The translations under genes and the position numbers were made by a program. The notes under the pieces are model-generated. The model did not search any database and was not told where the DNA came from. It worked only from the letters and a program-made list of their open reading frames with translations. 52,896 nucleotides of DNA from JAFAQB01 sp046724555. Its GTDB lineage: Archaea > Thermoproteota > Nitrososphaeria > Nitrososphaerales > Nitrososphaeraceae. Where the stretch lies: assembly GCA_046724555.1 (NCBI GenBank), contig JBKOWU010000292.1, positions 1 through 52,896 of the forward strand, given 5' to 3'. This document shows positions 43,944 through 52,371 of the stretch, in pieces. Each line of letters opens with the position of its first letter. Position 1 is the stretch's first letter.

Positions 43944-45605
43944 TTAACTCCGGGGTTTCGTTCTTAAAAAAGTCATCGTCAAAATAGTGATTGCAGAGGC
44001 AGCAAATCCTCCATATGCCAAGTTATTCTGGTATGGTAATATTATTGCAGATCCAATGAATAATGCAGATGCAAATATAATTCCTCCAAAAAAGCTGTAA
44101 CTCCTCCGTTGCCTACTTTGATACTGTTCTTGTGCCTCCAGATATGTTTTGAGTAAAGGCGCGACGCTGAGTGACGCCTCAATACCCTTAGCAAATCGCT
44201 TGAATGAGACTCTTATTTCCTCGACATAAGCCTCTTTTAATAGTCCTTCTTCTTCAAGCAAATTCTTAAGAACCTTCACAAACTGAAATCTTACTTGATG
44301 ATAATGGTAAATTCCTTCTATGATTGAGGCCATGCGCATGTACAATGCAAGGTTCTTTGGCAGCCGAAATGGAAATTTGGCCATCGTTTTATTAGAAAGG
44401 TCCATCAAAGCTTTTACTTCCATCTTGTCTACTTGATTACCGTACAAAGATTGGATGCTTAGGTCGATTCCTTTCTCTACGATATAACGATTCAGACCTG
44501 GTTCTAATGTACCGAGTTCAATTAAGACGTCAACTGTTCTTGAAGGGTCCTTTTCTACCAAGCCAAGGTAAAGTCTGACTAACCTAACGCGAGTTTCATT
44601 ATCGAGCCTTCCTACCATACCATAATCATACAGAATTATCGTTCCATCGTCATCGACTGATATGTTGCCTGGGTGCGGATCTGCGTGAAAAATACTGTGA
44701 CGCAATAACATTTTAAAAAATATATGATGTATGCTAATCACAAGTTCCTCTCGATTAATACCCTTTGCATCCAGTCCGGCTATATCTGTGATCTTTGTTC
44801 CGGGGATATATTCTAGCGTAAGAACATGTTTGGATGTTCGATCTAAAAACACATTTGGTATACGTATCTTACGATCATTTCTAAGGTTGCGCTTGATAGC
44901 AATCAAATTTTCTGCTTCAACCCTATAATCCATTTCTTCGTGGATTGTTTCAATGAATTGTGATAGCATACCTTCTGCTGAGAATCGCAGGTTGGGATCA
45001 ATAAAACGAGTACCAAGCGGTAGAATTTTCTTTAGTATATAGATATCTTTTTCTATAACTTCTTCTATGTTTGGTCTACTTACCTTTACGATAACTTGCC
45101 TGCCATTATATTTTGCAACATATACTTGACCGAGGCTTGCCCCAGAGATGGCTGATGTATCGAAAGTCTCAAAGATACTGTCAATTTTTCCAAGCTCATT
45201 TTCAATAATGGGTCTTACTTTTACGAATTGGTCAGGTGGGACTTCGTCTTGAAGCCTTGCAAGTACTTCTAAATACGGCATCGGCAAAATATCGGCGCGT
45301 GTAGAAAGCCACTGCCCCAATTTTATATAAGATGGACCGAGCGTAATGAAGGTTTTAAGCAGCTTCTCTGCATGCTTTTTGTATTTGTTCGTGTCAACGT
45401 TTTTTCCTTCCCGTCTAATCCATTCGCGTCTATCTTTTCTAAAACTGATTATACATGGTAAAAGCATAATCACGACTTTTAAAATAGCTATCTTTGAAGG
45501 AGCTTTACGCCCTTCTGCAGTTTTTCTGTAGGCTATACTGTCTATAGGTATTTTTTGTCGCCGTCTTCCTATCTGCTCAGAAGGTTTCAAATGGATTTTG
45601 TACAC
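43944..45605 (-). CDS. ABC1/AarF/UbiB-family atypical kinase
   Basis: A 553-residue membrane-anchored kinase-like protein. LGPSYIKLGQWLSTRADILP is the family's Lys-x-Gly-Gln motif. The Ala-rich nucleotide loop is AISGASLGQVYVAKYNGRQV, with Lys in VIVKVSRP. The catalytic loop is HSIFHADPHPGNISVDDDG and the metal site is LYDYGMVGRLD, an Asp-Tyr-Gly form. Two C-terminal membrane helices (GGIIFASALFIGSAIIL, and the last 25 residues). In bacteria and eukaryotes it supports quinone or lipid synthesis. A hypothetical membrane gene precedes it with a 19-base overlap. Confidence 0.85.
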   Translation of the reverse strand: MYKIHLKPSEQIGRRRQKIPIDSIAYRKTAEGRKAPSKIAILKVVIMLLPCIISFRKDRREWIRREGKNVDTNKYKKHAEKLLKTFITLGPSYIKLGQWLSTRADILPMPYLEVLARLQDEVPPDQFVKVRPIIENELGKIDSIFETFDTSAISGASLGQVYVAKYNGRQVIVKVSRPNIEEVIEKDIYILKKILPLGTRFIDPNLRFSAEGMLSQFIETIHEEMDYRVEAENLIAIKRNLRNDRKIRIPNVFLDRTSKHVLTLEYIPGTKITDIAGLDAKGINREELVISIHHIFFKMLLRHSIFHADPHPGNISVDDDGTIILYDYGMVGRLDNETRVRLVRLYLGLVEKDPSRTVDVLIELGTLEPGLNRYIVEKGIDLSIQSLYGNQVDKMEVKALMDLSNKTMAKFPFRLPKNLALYMRMASIIEGIYHYHQVRFQFVKVLKNLLEEEGLLKEAYVEEIRVSFKRFAKGIEASLSVAPLLKTYLEAQEQYQSRQRRSYSFFGGIIFASALFIGSAIILPYQNNLAYGGFAASAITILTMTFLRTKPRS

Positions 45606-46054
45606 TCGATTCTCTTTATTATTCCCTTAACAATATTGCCCATGAAATAGGACATCGAACCAGCTATTGAACCTGAAACGCAAGCCGAGATTATTTCATT
45701 ATTCGGTTGAGATCCAACCTTTTTAACAATATTTTTGTTATTGTTATGTATGATGATACCTACGCGTGTTCCGACAGAAATTGCAGCTAAAATAGCCACT
45801 AAATACTGCGGAGCATCAAACAAAAGGTGTCCTAAAGCATCCTTGTTTGGATCGATTTTATCCATATGAGCAGTGTAATATTCATTATATTCACGGATGT
45901 GGAGATTGCCAAGACGAAACTGCCTAGTTGCGCCCTTGCTGTCACCAAGCTGAGTCTCTTCATAATCTATTATAGGTCTGGCTGATTTGGGTATCACGAT
46001 GTCATTTTCATCGCTAACGAAGTGCTGCACATGGATCAGATGGTAGATTAACAT
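45587..46054 (-). CDS. Conserved two-helix membrane protein coupled to the ABC1 kinase
   Basis: A 155-residue protein. The first half is polar (IVIPKSARPIIDYEETQLGD, EYNEYYTAHMDKIDPNKDAL), followed by two hydrophobic helices (YLVAILAAISVGTRVGIII, and ISACVSGSIAGSMSYFMGNI) around an Asn/Lys-rich loop. Its 3' end overlaps the start of the ABC1 gene by 19 bases, indicating translational coupling and a shared function at the membrane. The start Met may be later, since the first residues are hydrophobic. Not identified. Confidence 0.65.
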   Translation of the reverse strand: MLIYHLIHVQHFVSDENDIVIPKSARPIIDYEETQLGDSKGATRQFRLGNLHIREYNEYYTAHMDKIDPNKDALGHLLFDAPQYLVAILAAISVGTRVGIIIHNNNKNIVKKVGSQPNNEIISACVSGSIAGSMSYFMGNIVKGIIKRIECTKSI

Positions 46055-46170
46055 ATAAAATTAACTCGATTTTTTGATACAGGATGTGTCATTGCTTGAA
46101 GTTTATGCTAATTTACATACCATAAGCTCACGTTAAAGAAATATAGCTACTCTCGCTGCAGCAACGTGTT

Positions 46171-46785
46171 ATGTTTAGAAAAGATATCAGCCGATATGAT
46201 ATTGCAAAGGAAAAAGACGCTTTGGCCAGCGAAAGAATACAACTTTTGTCAAGTAACAAGATTTACGAAGGCAGCATTTCGATCAGAATAGATAGATATG
46301 AGCTGAATAACAAGGTGATCGAAAAGGAAATTATCGAACATTCACCTTCTGTAGGTGTGGTTCCCATCCTGCGAGGAACACATATTCTTTTTGTAACACA
46401 ATATCGTCATGCCGCTAAAAAATATACATTAGAAATTCCCGCAGGTAAAGTAGAAGAAGGTGAGATTCCAAAGCAGGCTGCGCTTAGAGAAATGCGCGAA
46501 GAGATAGGTTACGTAGGAAAATTACTTCCTATATTGAGATGTTATCTGTCTCCAGGATATAATACCGAGCTGATGTATGTATTTGTTGCAACACACTTAA
46601 GGAAAGTAAAAGACTTGAGAGAGGATAGAGATGACGATGAAGAAGATATCGCCGTGAAGTCCATGAGGTTGACGACGGCTATAAGGAAATGCATTGTTGG
46701 AGGAATTGAAGATTGTAAGACCATTGCCGCGCTGCTTGCTTACGCAAAAATGTCCAAAATGAGACAGAATATTTTGCTCCACTGA
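46171..46785 (+). CDS. Nudix hydrolase, ADP-ribose pyrophosphatase type
   Basis: A 204-residue enzyme. The Nudix box is complete: GKVEEGEIPKQA then ALREMREEIGYVG, giving Gly-x5-Glu-x7-Arg-Glu-Met-Arg-Glu-Glu-Ile-Gly. It is preceded by FVTQYRHAAKKYTLEIPA and followed by CYLSPGYNTELMYVFVATHL, the loop typical of ADP-ribose pyrophosphatases (Ser-Pro-Gly). It hydrolyses ADP-ribose or related nucleoside diphosphates in the cytoplasm. Acidic linker RDDDEEDIAV near the C-terminus. Confidence 0.9.
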   Translation: MFRKDISRYDIAKEKDALASERIQLLSSNKIYEGSISIRIDRYELNNKVIEKEIIEHSPSVGVVPILRGTHILFVTQYRHAAKKYTLEIPAGKVEEGEIPKQAALREMREEIGYVGKLLPILRCYLSPGYNTELMYVFVATHLRKVKDLREDRDDDEEDIAVKSMRLTTAIRKCIVGGIEDCKTIAALLAYAKMSKMRQNILLH

Positions 46786-47090
46786 ATATAAGATAAATAG
46801 TCTTGACACATACGCGTTGATATAAGCACATGGGGGGAGTTTGCCTTGATGATGCGGTTCTAAGTGAGGCAGCAACTTCTAATAAACTGGTTATTTTTCT
46901 GGCATCAGGTGCTTTTCAAAATGATGTAGCTATGACCCATTCTACGTTAACGTATATCGGAGCAGTATTTGTAACTTTTGGTACTCGACATGCGAGAATT
47001 TGTCATGTTACAATGCTTCTATTTCCTCCACTACTAATCTTGTATACTGGTTCAAATAATGCATAGTCGTTAGTTTTTATTCACAATGAT

Positions 47091-47423
47091 TCATTGATTT
47101 TCCTCATCGTATAGTTTGCTAATTACGCCTGCCAATTTGATATCGTAATTGCTTATGCCACCCATATCATGTGTTACCAAGTCAATGCTAAGCTTGCTAT
47201 ATACATTAAACCATTCTGGATGGTGATTCATCTTTTCAGCCTCCATAGCCACTTTTGTCATAAACCCAAATGTTCTTACAAAGCTCCTAAATTCAAAAGT
47301 GCGGTTCAGTTTACCATTCACCACGTTCCATCCTTTGAGGTTCTTAATTTGATGTTTAATTTCTTCATCAGATAGCTTTTCATAGCTATCGCCTCTGATA
47401 GTGTTATTATCCATACGTACCAA
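47091..47423 (-). CDS. Pterin-4a-carbinolamine dehydratase (DCoH/PCD)
   Basis: A 110-residue protein. After a polar lead the fold starts at LSDEEIKHQIKNLKGWNVVN, then LNRTFEFRSFVRTFGFMTKV. The active-site motif AEKMNHHPEWFNVYSKLSID has the two catalytic His and Pro, with LVTHDMGGISNYDIKLAGVI completing the third His and the Asp. It dehydrates the carbinolamine formed by pterin-dependent hydroxylases. The ATG at residue 4 (MDNNT) is an equally good start. No aromatic hydroxylase is in the window. Confidence 0.9.
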   Translation of the reverse strand: MVRMDNNTIRGDSYEKLSDEEIKHQIKNLKGWNVVNGKLNRTFEFRSFVRTFGFMTKVAMEAEKMNHHPEWFNVYSKLSIDLVTHDMGGISNYDIKLAGVISKLYDEENQ

Positions 47424-47774
47424 TATATTTTCGAACTATCAATTAAGATAAGCATCAAGAACGCAAGCAGCTATTGCAAATGTTCCAAGTAAATATATAA
47501 CAATCATCTATTAAACCGACAATTTTTAAATAAGCTAGGATAAAAGTAGCGGACCATCGCCTAAGATGGTATATCAATTCATAGCGGTTAAGGAAATAAT
47601 AGAATCATATTTTGTCATCATGCCAAGTGCATCGACCGAGGTCAACCTGATTCTAAAATACTTTACTCATAGATCAGTCATTATTCTTAATGGAATCATG
47701 TATTATGCACCAGAATATTATTTAATTTACATTAATTTTATCTGGATAAGTAGTTAAATAGAAAACGAGTCCAA

Positions 47775-48022
47775 ATGGCTACAGGAAATAATGATATAGA
47801 TGGCAATGCGCACACCTTTCAGTTTTTGAAAGGTACGTCAATATTGAGACATACTAGAAAAACGGCGAAGCTATTAGAACACCAATCTGGTTCGTTGTTG
47901 ATAATGCCAAAATATGTAGCAGAATCGATCTCAATTCTGGCAAGGTAAAATGGGCAAGAAACAGTTCACATGTACAGATATCCCCATTTGATGCTCGCGG
48001 AACGTACGGCTCTATGCGTTAA
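47775..48022 (+). pseudogene. PPOX-class FMN/F420-binding protein, frameshifted
   Basis: The first frame from ATG reads MATGNNDIDGNAHTFQFLKG TS, the usual start of the split-barrel F420-dependent oxidoreductases. The matching continuation is in another frame: KNGEAIRTPIWFVVDNAK, then IDLNSGKVKWARNSSHVQIS and PFDARGTYG to a TAA at 48020. A frameshift near 47857 separates them, and the C-terminal third is missing. Another member of the split-barrel superfamily lost from this genome (compare 1960 and 2851). Confidence 0.65.
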
Positions 48023-48292
48023 CGTTAGCGTTGTTAGAATACTCGAAAATTGGAAATACCAAGCCATTTAGTGAAGAGAAACAATCATAATTATAAACAT
48101 AATCAAATAGATATATGTGCTCTAATAGAGTAGGCATATGCTAACTATAATGCGAAATTAGGAAGGAAAAGACATGCAAATATTAAATCATTTTTGCACA
48201 GGTGTAGTTTAAAATTATTATAAATATTTTTGATATCAGATGTGATCATAGATGTGAAAGCTAGGAATTAGCCTTATTACTTTGCCATGACC
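48023..48292. other. AT-rich promoter region
   Basis: About 270 bases with no open frame. Ends in the TATA element of the winged-helix regulator. Confidence 0.4.
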
Positions 48293-48310
48293 TTTAAATA
48301 TATATATATG
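48293..48310 (+). promoter_or_regulatory. TATA box of the 48330 regulator
   Basis: CTTTAAATATATATATAT centred about 27 bases ahead of the GTG start, which suggests a leaderless message. Confidence 0.6.
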
Positions 48311-48329
48311 AAGTTGCCATAAAAAGGTT

Positions 48330-49217
48330 GTGCCTGAGACGGTAACGAGCGAGGAGATATTCTCAATCTTATCTGACAGAATATCTACGAACATCATTAA
48401 ATCAGCGTATTCCGGCCTCAGAGCATCTTCTAAAAATTATATCGGCAAAATAAGCAAGAAGCAATTTTATGTTAGACTCAAGCGTCTGCGTGAGGCTGGG
48501 CTAATTGAGAAGCGTGACACTTTTTATAGAACTACTACTTTAGGCTCTCTAATTTATAATGCACATATAAAAACACTCGAGGAAGCTCTTGCGAACTTCT
48601 GGCAGCTCAAAGCTATAGATGTCTTGAAAACAAGAAAGGATTTCCCTTCCTTTCAAAAGGAAATAGTCATTGATGAAATCATTCGAGGTAGTAATTTAAA
48701 GGATATTGTAAACTTAACACATCTATCTGGTTTTGCTGTAATTAAGGATTTTAACCGTCTTATCGTTGAGGTACTTAAGGTGATTGACAATGCTCAGAAA
48801 GAAATTTACTTTGCAACGCGGTACCACGATCCGCACGTTTCAGCTAGAACATTTGAGAAATTCGCTAAAGGTGTTACTATTCACTTCCTCGATGCTAACC
48901 CTGAACCTATAAGCATTGAAAACAGACTCAATGCAATACTAAGAACTCCTCCAAACAGAGAGACTTTTGAACTTATTAGCAACATGATAAAATCTTCTCG
49001 CTTTGATCTAAAAAGGGCTATAAATTTACCCGCTAGCTTCATAGTAGTTGATGGCATTCAAGTAATATATGAGACAACCAATTTTACTAATCCAGAACAG
49101 TTCGCTCTAGCAATAGCTCATTATGATGATACATATTTAGCACAGCAATTCATAAAATACTATCAATTGTTGTCGAACGATGCTCCTACTGCTAAGCTTT
49201 TGCAAAGTGTTAGATGA
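48330..49217 (+). CDS. Winged-helix transcriptional regulator with C-terminal PLD-like sensor domain
   Basis: A 295-residue protein starting at GTG. Residues 5-80 are a winged helix (ASSKNYIGKISKKQFYVRLK, RLREAGLIEKRDTFYRTTTL). Residues 125-290 are a sensor half like those of archaeal two-domain regulators: LIVEVLKVIDNAQKEIYFAT, RYHDPHVSARTFEKF and ATFIVVDG-type strand with ASFIVVDGIQVIYETTNFTN. The strand IYFATRY and the second VVDG unit resemble phospholipase-D-like sensors of TrmB-type regulators, but without catalytic His-Lys. A broken relative lies at 37192 and a short one at 49903. Confidence 0.75.
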   Translation: MPETVTSEEIFSILSDRISTNIIKSAYSGLRASSKNYIGKISKKQFYVRLKRLREAGLIEKRDTFYRTTTLGSLIYNAHIKTLEEALANFWQLKAIDVLKTRKDFPSFQKEIVIDEIIRGSNLKDIVNLTHLSGFAVIKDFNRLIVEVLKVIDNAQKEIYFATRYHDPHVSARTFEKFAKGVTIHFLDANPEPISIENRLNAILRTPPNRETFELISNMIKSSRFDLKRAINLPASFIVVDGIQVIYETTNFTNPEQFALAIAHYDDTYLAQQFIKYYQLLSNDAPTAKLLQSVR

Positions 49218-49902
49218 TATTATTTTTCAAAAATACTATATATTGCTGATAAAGAGGAGAATAATCTCGGATGAAGTCAGTGTTTAAAAATAAATGTGTA
49301 TACAAGCTAATGAAAGACATATAGAAGATGGGCTTAACAGAGAGCGCTAATTCGATTTCAATCACTAAAAAGATGGGATCATCTACGCACTTGCGATGGT
49401 AATTGAACTTTCTGTGTCACACAGGCATTGGTATTAAACAGGGTGTTAGATTCGGCGTCACATGGCATACGTTAGCCTGCTTCCTCTTCCCTGATAATAA
49501 TTGGAATGTACCTGCATAACGATGTGGTCTATGCTGACCTTGATCGTTCAAACGGAAAGAACCGACCAATTCCTATAAGACAAGTCTCTAAAAGAGATGC
49601 GTGGATTTTCATATACCTTTGCATGTAATCGTGCAATGAGCAATTACAGTTGGGCGTTATTGTTCTGGATGTGAACCGGTAGCGAGATCTAATAACCCCA
49701 TGAATACACTATTGACGTTCTCTTACCAAGATTCGCTACTAGTATGTGTGCTTGTTGGCGAATGCGCTATTATAGACGATTGGAACATTTTACTGTTCCT
49801 GAAATTGGATACTTCTCATACTCTGGAGCCAAATCGAGCACAGTAAACCTATAATAGTAACATTTCTTATTTATAGCCTATATATAGGACTATTGGGTAT
49901 AC
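49218..49902. other. Gap without gene
   Basis: About 680 bases of higher G+C than the surrounding gaps but with frequent stops in all frames. No repeat or RNA fold was recognised. CCTATATATAGG at about 49877-49888 is a palindromic TATA element about 20 bases ahead of the 49903 start. Confidence 0.4.
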
Positions 49903-50283
49903 ATGCTAACCAACGTATTAAAGAGTATCTCTGATGATGAATCTCTGGAACTATTTAGGTTCATCGCGACTAACGACAGCGATAGTGAATCACTCAGAAA
50001 CAGAACTAAAATGACTCGTAAACAGTACTATTCTAGAATGTCAAGATTGATGAAGGCAGGTCTGGTAAAGAGGAAAAGCGGGAAGCATACTCTTACTGCA
50101 TTTGGGCGGGTAATTTATGATACTCAGGTAACAATTGAAAATGCGATTAGTAATTATTGGAAACTCAAGGCAATTGATTCCCTTGAGATGTCAGATGATC
50201 TTCCAATAGAGGAACGCAAAAAGCTTATCGATAATTTGATAGAGAACAACGGCATAAGAGAAATTCTAGCAAGAAAACCTTAA
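49903..50283 (+). CDS. Short winged-helix regulator of the 48330 family
   Basis: A 126-residue protein with only the DNA-binding half of the neighbouring gene: ELFRFIATNDSDSESLRNRT, KMTRKQYYSRMSRLMKAGLV and HTLTAFGRVIYDTQVTIENA. The pattern after the wing, Asn-Tyr-Trp-Lys-Leu-Lys-Ala-Ile-Asp, matches the equivalent position in the longer protein (FWQLKAIDVL). The sensor half is absent. It could be a natural short form that pairs with the longer one, or a truncated copy. A convergent terminator hairpin follows. Confidence 0.7.
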   Translation: MLTNVLKSISDDESLELFRFIATNDSDSESLRNRTKMTRKQYYSRMSRLMKAGLVKRKSGKHTLTAFGRVIYDTQVTIENAISNYWKLKAIDSLEMSDDLPIEERKKLIDNLIENNGIREILARKP

Positions 50284-50470
50284 TACTCAGGCATCAATGA
50301 GTATCCACGCTGGGCGTTCAGGCTCAATTTACATTTATATAGATTTCAAAAAGAGCTGTCCCAATAGTCATTCTTGATTCGTATTTTCTGTCCAGGTATG
50401 TAAATTTGTAAACGCAAAAATATCGAATGTAAGATTACTGCTTCGATTAGATACACTTATTTGACATTTT

Positions 50471-50497
50471 GGCCGCTTCTACTTATTAGAAGTGGCC
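50471..50497 (+). terminator. Bidirectional hairpin terminator
   Basis: GGCCGCTTCTA and TAGAAGTGGCC form an 11-pair stem with one G-T, around a CTTAT loop, followed by TTATTTAT on the plus strand. It lies between the convergent winged-helix and PadR genes. Confidence 0.6.
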
Positions 50498-50551
50498 TTA
50501 TTTATCCTCCGTAAGAACCTGCCATTTCTAGCTAAATAAAAGGTTTGTTTT

Positions 50552-51055
50552 CTATTCGACACTTACTTTCTCTGTGGAACTTTTCTGTTCATCTAACTTT
50601 CTTAGCTCAGTTAGCAAAAACTGTTTATACTTATTTCGCTCCTCGTCAGTCATTCTGTCTAAGTTTGAGCTCAGCGTAGATCCTATCGTAGATACTCTAT
50701 CGATGAGATCCATCGCCATGAATCTGCCTATGTTGCCTACTCTAAGCATCACGTCGAATTGCTTTTGTACAATATTGCGAACAGAATCAACATCTGCGGC
50801 GATGTCCCTACCTTTTTTGGTGATCTGGTACCTGCCACTATCTGTCTCAGTTATTAGCCCTTCTTCTAGTAGCCTTCCTAATAACGGGTAAATTAATCCT
50901 GGTGACGGCCTCCACTTTCCGTCACTTTCGAATATAGCTTTATCGATAATTTCCTTGCCTGTCATCGGCTGATGTTTTAACAGTCCTAAGATGTAGTGTC
51001 TGGAAAATCCTCTTGGGATTGCGCTCCCGACTCTCGATAGCCAGTCAGTGATCAT
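50552..51055 (-). CDS. PadR-family regulator (long form)
   Basis: A 167-residue PadR protein: GFSRHYILGLLKHQPMTGKE, RPSPGLIYPLLGRLLEEGLI and the wing GRYQITKKGRDIAADV, followed by a long C-terminal helix (NKYKQFLLTELRKLDEQKSS) for dimerisation. A twice-repeated ATATCACTAG runs over the start codon, suggesting self-repression. No target gene adjoins it; the nearest divergent gene is the broken DedA copy. Confidence 0.85.
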   Translation of the reverse strand: MITDWLSRVGSAIPRGFSRHYILGLLKHQPMTGKEIIDKAIFESDGKWRPSPGLIYPLLGRLLEEGLITETDSGRYQITKKGRDIAADVDSVRNIVQKQFDVMLRVGNIGRFMAMDLIDRVSTIGSTLSSNLDRMTDEERNKYKQFLLTELRKLDEQKSSTEKVSVE

Positions 51056-51075
51056 ATCACTAGTAATATCACTAG
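51054..51075. promoter_or_regulatory. Direct repeat at the PadR start
   Basis: ATATCACTAG at 51054-51063 and again at 51066-51075, a 12-base period, with the PadR ATG inside the first copy. The repeat is followed by a TATA-like GATATATAAAG. Probable autoregulatory operator. Confidence 0.6.
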
Positions 51076-51085
51076 AGATATATAA

Positions 51086-51640
51086 AGCTTAATATCTGTT
51101 CCGCTCTTTTATAAAGAAGGCCGTTCTCAAATCATGTTATAGACGGGTGCTTTTTGTTGCATGGTGTAGGTGATGGATACTAGAAATGGTCAAATAAAGT
51201 CGCCATAGATGGAAACTTTTGACTTTGAATCTACAATTCTTTAACAGGCGGTTGGCTCACATTATGGTCTTGATCTCTCAATAAATTCGCAATTAATAAT
51301 TGCACACATGAGAAAAGAGGTTTTTCAGCATCGGTAAAAACTGCTACTTAACGCGCAGCTAAACATCGAATACAAGATACGTCTATCGCCTGCCCATAGC
51401 ATAAAGTACATTATTGCAGGACTTTTTACTGTTAACTAGTGAAATGTTCAGAAGAAGAGTATAATTGACATGTATTAACAGCAAGATTTTTTGTAAAAAT
51501 GAAAGCAGTTCTCGTGAAAGTCATAAGAGAATATTTATTCTCTCCATACGCTGTATAATGGTCATATGAATTTATATTTCCAGATTAAAATGCACCTTAT
51601 CAGGTACATCGATGGCAATTGTGCTAGAAATACTTAAGCC
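51086..51640. other. Gap without gene
   Basis: About 550 bases between the PadR gene and the DedA relic. No open frame above 40 codons with coding character was seen. Confidence 0.4.
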
Positions 51641-52238
51641 GCTAGTATAATTCATCACTTCATTTATAGCACATTTAGGATACACCGGGTCTTTTCTCTA
51701 ATGATCCTAGAAAGCGCCTTGATTTCGATACCCCGCGAAATTATAATGCCATTTTCAGGTTTTCTTTCGTCAACTAGCAGATTAGATCCATTTTTAGTAA
51801 CATTATCAGGATCGATTGGAAATCTTGTCGGGTCATTGTTAACGTACTATCTTGGAATAAAGGCAGGACGAAAATTTATTCTAAAGTATGGAAAATACAT
51901 ACTATTTAAAAAAGAACACTTGGAAATCACGGAGAATTTATTCAAAAGATATGGGGACAGAATTTGCTTTGTGGGACGTTTGTTATAGGGAATAAGAACG
52001 TACATTTAGCTGAGGAATAGAAAAGACTAACTTTACAAAATTCGTAATCTACACCTTTGCTGGATCGATTGTGTGGAACTCTATGCTAACATATATAGGC
52101 ATGAGTCTTGGCACGAATTGGAAAAATATAGATAAGTATTCTGTATGCCTTGATGTTGCAGCAGTTTTATTAGTTGCAGCATTCATAATGCGGTTTATAT
52201 ATAACATTAGAAGAAAGTCAAATGCAATTACAAAGTAG
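51641..52238 (+). pseudogene. DedA/SNARE-associated (VTT) membrane protein, broken
   Basis: Segments of a DedA-family protein in order: HLGYTG and SLMILESALISIPREIIMPF SGFL (the family motif Glu-Ser-Ala-Leu-Ile-x-Ile-Pro), SGSIGNLVGSLLTYYLGIKA GRKF and RYGDRICFVGRLL. Then a TAG takes the place of the usual Pro of RLLPGIRT (GIRTYI follows), then an extra base, and KTNFTKFVIYTFAGSIVWNS MLTYIGMSLG to TAG at 52238. At least three lesions: the frame break before SLMILE, the TAG, and the shift at about 52010. DedA proteins are lipid scramblase-like. Confidence 0.75.
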
Positions 52239-52371
52239 GATCAAAAGGATTACAAAATCGTCAATTACATGCATATAATAATAACCTATGATAACTCAAC
52301 AACTAGATACAAACTTTTTTGCTAAAAAAACTTCCTGCAATAAGATTGGCATAGTCTGTCTATTCAGACGA

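Noticed and set aside
46830..47066. 78-codon hydrophobic frame between Nudix and the pterin dehydratase
   Set aside because: No signal or family, and hydrophobic residues are explained by T-rich sequence. Left out for lack of support.
47545..47600. Possible second tRNA
   Set aside because: A short complementary stretch is present but no acceptor, D or T arm can be formed.
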